DNA of 64,000 nucleotides, from contig NZ_CP072309.1 in the NCBI RefSeq assembly GCF_017726655.1, positions 489,501 to 553,500 of the forward strand, given 5' to 3'. The notes below the pieces were generated by a model. It was not told the DNA's origin. It saw only the letters and a list, made by a program, of their open reading frames with translations, and searched no databases. This document shows, one piece after another, positions 45,981 to 54,637 of this stretch; positions within the stretch are counted from its first letter, which is position 1, and each line of letters opens with the position of its first letter. A program made the position numbers and the translations under genes. This stretch comes from Agrobacterium tumefaciens (GTDB lineage Bacteria > Pseudomonadota > Alphaproteobacteria > Rhizobiales > Rhizobiaceae).

Positions 45981-48933
45981 TGAGACGGGCTCCTTCCTTG
46001 TCGAGGAAGACCATGTCGGTCACTTCGACGGCAATGGTTTTATCGGCAAGCGGGATGTAGAGCGTTTCGCCCATGCGCGCCCTGCCATCCGCCACCAGGG
46101 CGAAAGCAATGGAATGGCCAAGATTTTCCGACCAGTAGGCCGAGGTCACATGGCCGAGCATGGTCATCGGCTTTGGCTGGTTCGGATCGGCAACGATCTG
46201 ACCGCCCTCGTCCGGTACGGTCAGCCGGTCCTTCGTCTTCAGACCGACGAGCTGCTTGCGGCCGCTCCGCGTGAGATCGATGCGTTTCAGCCCGCGAATG
46301 CCGACGAAATCCGTCTTCTTCTTGGAGACGGCCCAGGCAAGCCCGGCATCGTCAGGCGTCACCGTGCCATCCGTGTCCTGACCGACGATGATATAGCCCT
46401 TTTCGGCACGCAGGATGTGCATCGTCTCGGTGCCATAGAGGCAGCCGCCCACGGCTTCCGCCCGGTCGCGGATCGCGGACCAGACAGCTGCGCCATAATC
46501 GGCAGGCACATTGATTTCGAAACCGAGTTCACCGGTGAAGGAGACGCGGAAAAGCCGCGTCGGCACGCCGCAGAACTTGCCCTCGGCCACCGCCATATGG
46601 GGAAATGCGTCAGGCGAGATATCGATACCCTCGACGAAAGGTGCGATCACCTCCCGCGCCTTCGGTCCCTGCACGGCAATCACCGCCCACTGTTCGGTGG
46701 CCGACGTGAGCCAGACATCGAGATCCGGAAATTCGGTCTGAAGATAGTCTTCCATGTGCTGGAGAACACGCGGCGCACCGCCCGTCGTCGTCGTCACATG
46801 GAAGCGGTCCTCGGCCAGACGCCCGACGACACCGTCATCGTAAACGAAGCCGTCTTCACGGGTCATGATGCCATAGCGGCAGCGGCCGGGCTTCAGCGTG
46901 TCCCAGGCATTGGTGTAGATGAGGTTCAGGAACTTTGCCGCATCCGGGCCAACCACCTCGATCTTGCCCAGCGTGGAGGCATCGAACACGCCGACACTGT
47001 CACGCACCGTCTTGCACTCGCGGTTGATCGCCTCATGCATGTCCTCGCCTGCACGCGGGAAGAACCAGGCACGCTTCCAGTTGCCGACATCTTCGAACAC
47101 CGCACCGGCCGCGAGTTCTTCGTCGTGCATCGGTGTCTTGCGCGCCGGATCAAACAGCGCGCCACGCGAATGATTGATGAGCGTGCCGAAGGTAACCGGC
47201 GTATAGGGCTGGCGGAAGGTAGTGAGACCGACCTTGGGCAAGTCCCGGCCCAGCGCTTCCGATGCGATGGCGAGGCCATGCATGTTCGACATCTTGCCCT
47301 GATCGGACGCCATGCCATTTGTGGTGAAGCGCTTGATATGCTCGACCGAATGCATGCCCTCGCGAACCGCAAGGCGGATATCTTTGGCGCAGACATCGTG
47401 CTGGAAATCGATGAACGCCTTGACTCCGGTTCCCTCGCCAGCACCTTCCGCCGCACCGATCATGCCGCCAGTCCACGCCCTGGCATTCTCGCCCGAAAAC
47501 GCGACCGATCCGCCGCCAGCCGCTGCGGCTTCGGCAATGATTGCGGCAAGATCATCCGTGCCGTTGCAGGCGCCGATGGAGACGCAGTTCTGGACATGGA
47601 CGTCAGGCAGGAAGCGCTGGTTCGCCGCGTCGAATTTCAGTTTGCCGCGCGACTGGGAGAAAAGATGCACCGACGGTGTCCAGCCGGCGGAAACGACAAG
47701 CGCATCGATGGCAATCTTGCGTTTGTTGGAGCCGCCATTGCGTCCGACGGTCATCGAGGATACGCGCAGGCGGCCGGCGGTGTTGTATACGCTGTGGCCC
47801 GCCAGCACTTCGATGCCGAGCGCCCGGGCCTCATCCAGCAGACGCTGATCCGGGTTCTCACGGCAATCAACGATGGCGGCGATCTTCACCCCGGCCTTCT
47901 TCAGATCGAAAGCCGTCTCATAGGCTGAGTCATGCGCCGTGTAGACACCGACATTGTGGCCGACGGACACACCATAATGGTTGAGATAAATGCGGGCCGC
48001 TGAAGCCAGCATGATGCCGGGCCGGTCATTATTGGCGAAAACCATATGGCGCTCGATCGCGCCCGCCGCCAATACGACCTTTTTGGCACGGACCTGCCAG
48101 AGGCGCTCGCGCGGCTGGTGTTTGGCCGGTGTCGCGAGATGATCGGTGACGCGTTCGGCGAGCGCGACGAAATTGTGATTGTAATATCCAAAGGCGGTCG
48201 TGCGGGTCAGAACCCGGACGTTGGGCATGGATTGCAGTTCGGCAAGAACCTTCTGCGCCCATTCATAACCGGGCAGACCGTCGATCACCGCGCCAGTGTC
48301 GAAGCGCAACGCACCGCCGACCTCGGCATTCTCATCAACCAGAATGACGCTGGCACCGGTTTTTGCCGCCGACAGCGCCGCCGTCAGGCCGGCCAGGCCT
48401 GCACCGGCGACGAGCACGTCACAATGGGCATAGCGGCCGGAATAATGATCGGCATCAGGTTCGCTCGGCGCCTTGCCAAGACCGGCGGCTCGGCGGATCA
48501 GCGGTTCGTAAATCTTGTGCCAGGCGGCCTTCGGCCACATGAACGTCTTGTAGTAGAAACCGGCGGCAAACATCGGCGACAGGAGGTCATTGACGGCGCT
48601 GAGATCGAAGGAAAGCGTCGGGAAACGGTTCTGCGAGGCGATGATCGCGCCGTCGAACACTTCCTGCACCGTGGCGCGCACGTTGGGCTGCTTACGCAGG
48701 CTGTCGCGCGACACGTCGATCAGCGCATTCGGCTCCTCCGGCCCGGCGGAGAGGAAACCGCGCGGGCGGTGATATTTGAATGAGCGGCCGACCAGATGCA
48801 CGCCATTGGCCAGCAGCGCGGAGGCGACGGTATCACCCTCCAGTGCCGGATAAATCTTGCCGTCGAATGTAAAGCGCGCGGTTCTCGCTGGAGTAAGACG
48901 GCCCGCACCCTTGATACGATAATCGCCGCTCAT
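45973..48933 (-). CDS. soxA: Sarcosine oxidase alpha subunit
   Basis: 986 aa. N-terminal 2Fe-2S-like domain that normally lacks the cluster (residues 20-105), then an NAD-binding flavoprotein domain with VLVAGAGLAGLTAAL near residue 174, then a C-terminal GcvT-like tetrahydrofolate domain (from about 600). Oxidises sarcosine to glycine with transfer of the one-carbon unit to tetrahydrofolate. Overlaps soxD by four and soxG by eight bases. Confidence 0.95.
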   Translation of the reverse strand: MSGDYRIKGAGRLTPARTARFTFDGKIYPALEGDTVASALLANGVHLVGRSFKYHRPRGFLSAGPEEPNALIDVSRDSLRKQPNVRATVQEVFDGAIIASQNRFPTLSFDLSAVNDLLSPMFAAGFYYKTFMWPKAAWHKIYEPLIRRAAGLGKAPSEPDADHYSGRYAHCDVLVAGAGLAGLTAALSAAKTGASVILVDENAEVGGALRFDTGAVIDGLPGYEWAQKVLAELQSMPNVRVLTRTTAFGYYNHNFVALAERVTDHLATPAKHQPRERLWQVRAKKVVLAAGAIERHMVFANNDRPGIMLASAARIYLNHYGVSVGHNVGVYTAHDSAYETAFDLKKAGVKIAAIVDCRENPDQRLLDEARALGIEVLAGHSVYNTAGRLRVSSMTVGRNGGSNKRKIAIDALVVSAGWTPSVHLFSQSRGKLKFDAANQRFLPDVHVQNCVSIGACNGTDDLAAIIAEAAAAGGGSVAFSGENARAWTGGMIGAAEGAGEGTGVKAFIDFQHDVCAKDIRLAVREGMHSVEHIKRFTTNGMASDQGKMSNMHGLAIASEALGRDLPKVGLTTFRQPYTPVTFGTLINHSRGALFDPARKTPMHDEELAAGAVFEDVGNWKRAWFFPRAGEDMHEAINRECKTVRDSVGVFDASTLGKIEVVGPDAAKFLNLIYTNAWDTLKPGRCRYGIMTREDGFVYDDGVVGRLAEDRFHVTTTTGGAPRVLQHMEDYLQTEFPDLDVWLTSATEQWAVIAVQGPKAREVIAPFVEGIDISPDAFPHMAVAEGKFCGVPTRLFRVSFTGELGFEINVPADYGAAVWSAIRDRAEAVGGCLYGTETMHILRAEKGYIIVGQDTDGTVTPDDAGLAWAVSKKKTDFVGIRGLKRIDLTRSGRKQLVGLKTKDRLTVPDEGGQIVADPNQPKPMTMLGHVTSAYWSENLGHSIAFALVADGRARMGETLYIPLADKTIAVEVTDMVFLDKEGARLNG

Positions 48934-49244
48934 TGCCCGGCTCCCTTTTCTGCGGAAAGGACCGTTTCGGCATCGGGTTTCGGTTCACCCGCCTTATAGG
49001 TCATCAGGAATTTGTCGCTCACCGAATCGCGGGCGGCGTTGAAGAAGCGGCCGCAACCGTGAATGTGCCGCCAGCGTTCGAAAACGACGCCCTTGTCATT
49101 GTCGCGAATGAAGAAATACTCCGCGAAGGCCTCGTCGGAGATATCGGCGATGTTTTCCGGCCGCGCTATATGGGCTTCGCCCGCCCAGCGGAATTCCAGT
49201 TCGGAACGGTCTTCCCCGCAATAGGGGCAATGGATCAGAAGCAT
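48930..49244 (-). CDS. soxD: Sarcosine oxidase delta subunit
   Basis: 104 aa zinc-binding subunit. The CPYCGEDRSELEF motif at residues 6-18, the histidine-cysteine pair HIHGCGRFFNAARD and the family stretch YFFIRDNDKGVVFERW are present. It overlaps soxA by four bases, and lies downstream of the inserted exported-protein gene. Confidence 0.95.
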   Translation of the reverse strand: MLLIHCPYCGEDRSELEFRWAGEAHIARPENIADISDEAFAEYFFIRDNDKGVVFERWRHIHGCGRFFNAARDSVSDKFLMTYKAGEPKPDAETVLSAEKGAGQ

Positions 49245-49255
49245 CGTCGCTCCAC

Positions 49256-49666
49256 CTAGAGAGAATTTTCCGGAAGGATCGTTCCGGCGGGTTGGTCACA
49301 CAGCCGCTTCCCCATGGCTACGAAGGGGGAAAGCCGCTTTAAAAGCTGCTCGAAATTATCGAAGGGGCGCAGCGCCGAGGCCCGGCCCAGATTGACGATG
49401 GCAACCGCCATCATGTCGGTATCGATCGCGAAGGGATAGTCCTGCTCGCCATCCTCCTTCTCGCCGACAAAATAGACCATCTTGTTCGCGAGGCTTGGAG
49501 CACACAAAAGCAGGCCTTTTTCCGCCATGAAGGGCCAGTCTTTCTCGCCCTGCATCTTCTGGATTTTCTGGCTGCGGAAATCCTTTGCATCGGGAATGAC
49601 GCTGACGGCAGGCACGACGTCGGCCGCACCGGAGACGTTGATCGCAAGCATGGCCGCCGCCAGCAT
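49256..49666 (-). CDS. Exported small protein of unknown function inserted in the sox operon
   Basis: 136 aa. A hydrophobic N-terminus (MLAAAMLAINVSGAAD) looks like a Sec signal peptide with cleavage near residue 14-16. The mature part has DWPFMAEKGLLLCAPS and DYPFAIDTDMMAVAI, loosely like DUF2511/YebY periplasmic proteins (tentative). Two cysteines could pair. The ATG overlaps the soxB stop by one base, so it is translated with soxB. Its presence between soxB and soxD is unusual, since the other four genes encode cytoplasmic subunits. Confidence 0.72.
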   Translation of the reverse strand: MLAAAMLAINVSGAADVVPAVSVIPDAKDFRSQKIQKMQGEKDWPFMAEKGLLLCAPSLANKMVYFVGEKEDGEQDYPFAIDTDMMAVAIVNLGRASALRPFDNFEQLLKRLSPFVAMGKRLCDQPAGTILPENSL

Positions 49667-50919
49667 CAATGCGCCACCGCCGCAGCAGCAGCCTCATCGA
49701 TCAGCCGGCCTGTGCGGAACCGGTCGAGCGTCAGGCCAGCCGCCAGACGATGCGGTTCCCCGCGGGCGATGAGATGCGCGAAGAGATTGGCCGAACCCGG
49801 CGTCGCCTTGAAGCCGCCCGTGCCCCAGCCGCAATTGACGAAGAGATTCGGCACCGGTGTCACGCTCTGGATGGCGGACCGATCGGGTGTGTTATCGGTA
49901 ATGCCGCCCCATTGGCGCATCATTTTCACGCGCCGGAAGATCGGGAACAGCTCGCAGATGGCGTCCAGCGTATGGGTGATGATCTGGAGACCACCGGTCT
50001 GCGAATAGGAATTATACTGGTCGGTACCGGCACCGATGACCAACTCGCCCTTGTCGGATTGCGAAATATAGGCATGCACCGTGTTGGACATGACGACACA
50101 GGGGAAGATCGGTTTTAGCGGCTCCGACACCAGCGCCTGCAGCGGGTTTGAGTGCAGCGGAACACGAACGTCAGCCATCTTCATGATCACGGACGAATGG
50201 CCGGCGGCGGAAACGCCGATTTTCTTGGCGCCGATGAAACCGCGATTGGTCTCCACACCCGTCACCGCTCCGTCCGGCCCGCGGCGAATGCCCGTGACCT
50301 CGCAATTCTGGATGATGTGCACGCCACGATCGGAAGCAGCACGCGCATAGCCCCAGGCGACAGCGTCATGGCGAGCCGTGCCGCCGCGACGCTGAAGGGC
50401 AGCGCCATTGATCGGGTAACGCGCATTGCCTGATATATCGAGCGGCGGACAATACGCCTTTGCCTGCTCTGGCGTCAGCCACTCGTTGTCGATGCCATAG
50501 AGTCTGTTGGCATTGATATGACGGCTGAAGGACTGCCGATCATGGATATTGTGCGACAGCATCATCACGCCGCGCGCCGAATACATGACGTTGTAATTGA
50601 GATCCTGGCTCAAGCCTTCCCAAAGCTTCAGGGAGTGCTCGTAAATATCCATGCTCTCTTCATAGAGATAGTTGGAGCGGATAATGGTGGTGTTGCGCCC
50701 GGTATTGCCGCCGCCGAGCCAGCCTTTTTCGAGAACTGCGACATTGGTAATACCGTGTTCCTTGGCAAGATAATAGGCAGCACCCAGACCGTGACCGCCG
50801 CCGCCAATGATGATGACATCATACTCCTTGCGCGGCTCAGGTGAGGCCCATTGCGCATCCCACCCTTTATGACCCCTGAGCGCCTCACGCGCCACGGCAA
50901 AAACGGAATATTTGCGCAT
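49666..50919 (-). CDS. soxB: Sarcosine oxidase beta subunit
   Basis: 417 aa DAO-family flavoprotein, the catalytic subunit. FAD motif VIIIGGGGHGLGAAYYLA (about residues 34-51), GWLGGGNTGRNTTIIRSNYL and the covalent-FMN histidine region typical of SoxB are seen. Start MRKYSVFAVA is the classical SoxB N-terminus, with GGAG-like bases upstream; a longer frame to 51030 is not family-like. First gene of the leftward sox operon. Confidence 0.95.
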   Translation of the reverse strand: MRKYSVFAVAREALRGHKGWDAQWASPEPRKEYDVIIIGGGGHGLGAAYYLAKEHGITNVAVLEKGWLGGGNTGRNTTIIRSNYLYEESMDIYEHSLKLWEGLSQDLNYNVMYSARGVMMLSHNIHDRQSFSRHINANRLYGIDNEWLTPEQAKAYCPPLDISGNARYPINGAALQRRGGTARHDAVAWGYARAASDRGVHIIQNCEVTGIRRGPDGAVTGVETNRGFIGAKKIGVSAAGHSSVIMKMADVRVPLHSNPLQALVSEPLKPIFPCVVMSNTVHAYISQSDKGELVIGAGTDQYNSYSQTGGLQIITHTLDAICELFPIFRRVKMMRQWGGITDNTPDRSAIQSVTPVPNLFVNCGWGTGGFKATPGSANLFAHLIARGEPHRLAAGLTLDRFRTGRLIDEAAAAAVAH

Positions 50920-51236
50920 TCTCGGTCTGCTCCTTAAGAACCGGCAAGAGACCGGCAACATCGTTCCGGTCCATATCATTACACATGGCAAATCAGGATG
51001 GGAGGCAATATCCATTTTGCGACGCCGCAATGATTTTGTTTCGACATCGCGACAGGAATCGTCTGCTGGAGGCGTTTTACAGGCGGATTATGCGTCTGCG
51101 GCTGGACTTGTTGCCAATGATCTGATATTCCACGCGATCAATCGCCCCGCCTTACGGCCGGATGAACGAATTTTATTTGCGTGCGAATACCTTTATTCGC
51201 CCAGCAAGACAGCAAAATTAAAGGAACAGGATACAC
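50920..51236. other. Divergent promoter region between soxB and rpsU
   Basis: 317 bp without a gene. It should hold promoters for both directions. No clear palindrome, riboswitch or -35/-10 pair was seen. The rpsU site AAAGGAACAGGA is at the right end. Confidence 0.45.
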
Positions 51237-51464
51237 GTGCAGGTACTAGTCCGCGACAATAACGTCGATCAGGCGCTCCGCGCCCTGAAGAAAAAGATGC
51301 AGCGCGAAGGCATTTTCCGTGAAATGAAGATGCGCGATTTCTTCGAAAAGCCCTCCGAGAAGCGCGTCCGCGAAAAGGCCGAAGCCGTTCGCCGCGTCCG
51401 TAAGCTTGCGCGCAAGCGTGCACAGCGCGAAGGTTTGGTCGCTGGCGCCCGCTCAGGTCGTTAA
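51237..51464 (+). CDS. rpsU: 30S ribosomal protein S21
   Basis: 75 aa, highly basic. [27 protein letters not shown] is the family N-terminus, with a basic C-terminal tail [15 protein letters not shown] start with AAAGGAACAGGA ahead. Helps mRNA binding at the platform of the 30S subunit. Rhizobia often carry two S21 genes. A weak CGTC/GACG hairpin with TTTTT follows the stop. Confidence 0.96.
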   Translation: MQVLVRDNNVDQALRALKKKMQREGIFREMKMRDFFEKPSEKRVREKAEAVRRVRKLARKRAQREGLVAGARSGR

Positions 51465-51648
51465 CAGGCCGTCTTTTGGACGTTTTTGAATGCTTGTTGG
51501 GCGGGGGCGATCAGTTCGTCACCGCTCTTTGTGTTTGTGGTCGGAGAATGTTCATGAGACCGGCCTGCGAGGGAACCCACATCGAATGATCGCTGTCGAC
51601 GCCTGTGTTGTGAAAATGTCCGATGCCTCCAAGCGCCGGATACCGTTA

Positions 51649-52485
51649 ATGAGCAACAGAGGGTTTCGCGCTTCTCTTGTGGTCTGCACCGTGCTTGCGG
51701 GTCTTTCCGGCTGCGCGACATCCAACCAGACTGACGATGTGTTCCGGATCGACCGCGCGCAGGGCTCGCAGGAAAATATCGCATCTCTCACGTCGGTCAT
51801 CAACGCCAATCCGCAGGATCCGGAGGGCTACAATGTGCGTGGTTCGGCTTATGGCCGGGCTGGCGATTCGCGCCGCGCCATTGAAGATTTCAACAGGGCG
51901 CTGCAGCTGAACCCTCGCTTTTACCAGGCCTATGCCAACCGCGCACTGGTGTATCGCAACAGCGGCCAGCAACAGCAGGCCCTGCAGGATTACAATGCCG
52001 CGCTGCAGATCAACCCGAGCTATGATGTGGCGCTGATCGGCCGCGGTAATCTCTATCGTCAGTCGGGCCGTGTGAACGAAGCTTTCAATGACTTTTCCCG
52101 CGCCATCGAGCTGGAAACCACTGACGGCCGCGCTTGGCACAATCGGGGCCTGATCTACCAGCTGCGCAACCAGCATGCGCAGGCCATTGAAGATTTCTCC
52201 AAGGCCATCTCGCTGTCATCGACGTCGCCTGAGCCCTATAACGGCCGCGGACTTTCCTACGTCGCGCTTAACGACGACGAAAACGCGTTTGCCGACTTCA
52301 ACCACGCGATCTCGCTTGATGGCAATGTTGCGGAATCCTGGGCAAACCAGGCGCTAGTCTACGAGCGACGTGGTGAAATGGCCAAGGCTGCCAAGTCCTA
52401 CGCGCATGCGGCAAGGCTTGATCCGAAGTACAAACCCGCACTTGATGGCGTTGCCCGCACACGCGGCGCTGCCGGCGCTTCCTGA
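51649..52485 (+). CDS. TPR repeat lipoprotein
   Basis: 278 aa. Lipoprotein signal MSNRGFRASLVVCTVLAG with lipobox LSGC (cysteine at residue 22), then about six to seven TPR units from residue 40 to the end (for example GYNVRGSAYGRAGDSRRAIEDFNRALQLN, counted by position 57-85). NlpI-like outer-membrane scaffold, probably for protein interactions at the envelope. I start at the signal peptide; in-frame ATGs at 51616 and further upstream would mask it. Confidence 0.85.
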   Translation: MSNRGFRASLVVCTVLAGLSGCATSNQTDDVFRIDRAQGSQENIASLTSVINANPQDPEGYNVRGSAYGRAGDSRRAIEDFNRALQLNPRFYQAYANRALVYRNSGQQQQALQDYNAALQINPSYDVALIGRGNLYRQSGRVNEAFNDFSRAIELETTDGRAWHNRGLIYQLRNQHAQAIEDFSKAISLSSTSPEPYNGRGLSYVALNDDENAFADFNHAISLDGNVAESWANQALVYERRGEMAKAAKSYAHAARLDPKYKPALDGVARTRGAAGAS

Positions 52486-52504
52486 GTTTTTAAGAGACCA
52501 GCAA

Positions 52505-52535
52505 AAAGCCGGCAGGTGCATTACCCGTCGGCTTT
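52505..52535. terminator. Hairpin between convergent genes
   Basis: AAAGCCGGCAGGT and ACCCGTCGGCTTT pair with two G-U or mismatched positions around a five-base loop. No strong U-tract follows on the plus strand. Confidence 0.4.
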
Positions 52536-52557
52536 ATGCATCACGGATTGAAAGCCT

Positions 52558-52824
52558 TTAGTGGCTGTCGCGGCGCGCCTCCGGCGCAGCATCGCTCGAC
52601 CACAATTCTGCCTGAACGGCATTTTGAAACTCCATGACCTCCCGCCGCATAGCAGCATCGTCATAGCCAAGGGCAGTCAGGCGGGCGGCCAGGCTGCGGC
52701 ACTCCGTGCGCCAGAAGTCGTTTGCCTCCGCGCCATGCAGCCGATCGAGCATCGTCGCGCAGCGTTTGACGTCGGCAATACGGTTTTTTGCCGGGAAAGC
52801 GATTACTTCTGAACTCGTTGTCAC
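52558..52824 (-). CDS. Small protein of unknown function (DUF6074-like)
   Basis: 88 aa. Conserved-looking core VIAFPAKNRIADVKRCATML and FWRTECRSLAARLTALGY, as in small Rhizobiales proteins of the DUF6074 type (assignment from memory). No signal or membrane segment. Probably helical. Convergent with the TPR lipoprotein gene. Confidence 0.68.
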   Translation of the reverse strand: MTTSSEVIAFPAKNRIADVKRCATMLDRLHGAEANDFWRTECRSLAARLTALGYDDAAMRREVMEFQNAVQAELWSSDAAPEARRDSH

Positions 52825-53063
52825 GCGGTCACCCTGGTCTTCGAGGAATCAATACCGACTTTTTAAAGGCGAGATGGTTAACGAAGTCTGCAGAACGCGA
52901 AGGCCCCCTGCAATTGGCCGCTTAAGACGTATTTTAGCTGTCTCAGACGCAAGGACGGCCGGTGGAAACGGGCTTGATCGAAAAATTCCACGATTACCAA
53001 GGAATTTACCAATCAAGATTACCGAAATTTCATGCTGCAACCCCTAGAAGAAGTATATGTGTG

Positions 53064-53092
53064 TTGAAACAGCACCGGTCTCATCGTATATT
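53064..53092 (+). promoter_or_regulatory. Promoter of the SyrA/ExoX-like gene
   Basis: TTGAAA (53064-53069), a 17-bp spacer and TATATT (53087-53092) form a good promoter. The start near 53099 gives a leader of about 62 bases. The rest of the 336-bp gap 52825-53160 holds no gene that I can see. Confidence 0.7.
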
Positions 53093-53160
53093 TCCTTCAA
53101 AGAAGAAAAATGCAGCAGAGCAGTCAAGAGCGGAGAAATCGTTCTCGGGAGGAGAGCAAC

Positions 53161-53439
53161 ATGTATGCACCTCGTGTCTTTTTCAGCATGATTGGTGCCT
53201 TGCTTGCCTTTGCCATCGCGACATATTTCATCCACGGGTCGTTCTACACGGCTCTCATTCAGACCCTCGTCTGCGCCGTTATCCTCCAGATTGGCTATTT
53301 TATCGGGATTCTGGTTCTCGTTGCCCGCGAAAAGCGCAGAATGCGTGAGACCTTTTTGCGCGACCGCAATGCCGATATCATTGCGGTTGACACGGCCAAG
53401 AGCGCGCCGCCGCATGGAGCCAAACTCTCCGATATGTGA
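53161..53439 (+). CDS. SyrA/ExoX-type exopolysaccharide regulator (small membrane protein)
   Basis: 92 aa. Two adjacent membrane helices (about residues 5-25 and 30-52: APRVFFSMIGALLAFAIA; ALIQTLVCAVILQIGYFIG), then a basic cytoplasmic tail EKRRMRETFLRDR. This matches the exopolysaccharide production repressor family of rhizobia, which tunes succinoglycan synthesis post-transcriptionally. The site GGGAGGAG (53147-53154) stands six bases before the ATG and is fully complementary to the loops of the small RNA at 10 kb. A glycosyltransferase gene follows. Confidence 0.83.
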   Translation: MYAPRVFFSMIGALLAFAIATYFIHGSFYTALIQTLVCAVILQIGYFIGILVLVAREKRRMRETFLRDRNADIIAVDTAKSAPPHGAKLSDM

Positions 53440-53547
53440 CCCTATGCGGCGCTTATTTTGTTGCGCCGCAAAAAATCGCTTGCATCCATACGCCTGACAC
53501 TTTCTGCTGGCCATATCCTGACGGTGTTCAAGGCAGAAGGACAACAC

Positions 53548-54537
53548 ATGGTGAGCGGTTCACAGCCCATTTGCGTCATCATCGCTGCGAAAAATGCGTC
53601 TGACACGATCGATATCGCCATCCGCTCCGCGCTTGCGGAACCGGAGGTCGGAGAAGTCGTGGTGATCGACGATGGCTCCACGGATAAGACAAGCGATGTG
53701 GCTCACAGAGCGGACGACGCTACGGGCCGTCTTCGGGTCGTACGTTTCGACGTCAATCGTGGCCCTTCGGCCGCGCGCAATCACGCGATTTCAATTTCAT
53801 CTGCACCGCTGATCAGCATTCTCGACGCGGATGACTTCTTTTTCCGAGGTCGCTTCGCCGCCATGCTGGCCGATGACGACTGGGATCTGGTGGCCGATAA
53901 CATCGCCTTTATCCAACAATCCTTTCCAGGCGCATCTTCCATGCAACCGGCCCGGTTCGAGCCGCAGGCCGGATTTCTGTCGCTCGTTGAATTCGTCGAA
54001 GGCAATATCTCAAGACCCGGTGTGGAGCGCGGGGAGACCGGCTTTCTGAAACCCGTGATCCGCCGCGCCTTTCTCGACAAACATGCGCTGCGTTATGACG
54101 AGGCCCTTCGGCTTGGCGAGGATTACGAACTTTATGTCCGCGCGCTTGCGGCCGGTGCGCGATACAAGGTCATCCGCCATTGTGGTTACGGCGCAATCGT
54201 GCGGGGCAACTCGCTAAGCGGCAAACACCGCACCGAAGATCTTCGCCTTCTCTATGAAGCCGACAGGGCCATTCTCGGCAGCTGCCGCTTGTCTCCAGAG
54301 GAAACGGCGATCCTGCGCGAGCATGAAAAACATATCCGCGCCAAATTCGAGCTTCGTCATTTTCTGGATGCAAAGAAAGAAAGCGGCATGGGCGGCGCGC
54401 TGAGCCACGCCCTTTCACGACTACCAGCCCTGCCCGCCATTGCGCGCGGCATCTGGAGCGACAAAACCGCCCGCTTCCGCAAATCGCCGCCGGTTCGCGA
54501 CGTGCGTTACCTGCTGCAAGGCACGCCGGTTTCCTAA
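53548..54537 (+). CDS. Family 2 glycosyltransferase (exopolysaccharide type, ExoU/ExoW-like)
   Basis: 329 aa GT2 enzyme. N-terminal ICVIIAAKNASDTIDIAI, the nucleotide-binding VVVIDDGSTDKTSD, and the metal-binding SILDADDFFFRGRF (DxD-type) are visible; the acceptor part follows RLGEDYELYVRA. It adds a sugar, probably to a lipid-linked exopolysaccharide repeat; ExoU of succinoglycan synthesis is the closest match I can recall, not verified. 108 bp after the SyrA/ExoX-like gene. AGAAGGAC precedes the ATG. Confidence 0.82.
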   Translation: MVSGSQPICVIIAAKNASDTIDIAIRSALAEPEVGEVVVIDDGSTDKTSDVAHRADDATGRLRVVRFDVNRGPSAARNHAISISSAPLISILDADDFFFRGRFAAMLADDDWDLVADNIAFIQQSFPGASSMQPARFEPQAGFLSLVEFVEGNISRPGVERGETGFLKPVIRRAFLDKHALRYDEALRLGEDYELYVRALAAGARYKVIRHCGYGAIVRGNSLSGKHRTEDLRLLYEADRAILGSCRLSPEETAILREHEKHIRAKFELRHFLDAKKESGMGGALSHALSRLPALPAIARGIWSDKTARFRKSPPVRDVRYLLQGTPVS

Positions 54538-54637
54538 AGAACGATTTAGGTACTGCCGCCGGCCCGACCTGCTCCGCTCAAACTCTCCGCCAAATTCAGC
54601 GCGGGCCCGATGGGGCTCAGGTCCCAATTGCCGGGTT

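Noticed and set aside
45952..47928. A 658-codon open frame on the plus strand
   Set aside because: Antisense to soxA, which is complete and in an overlapping operon.
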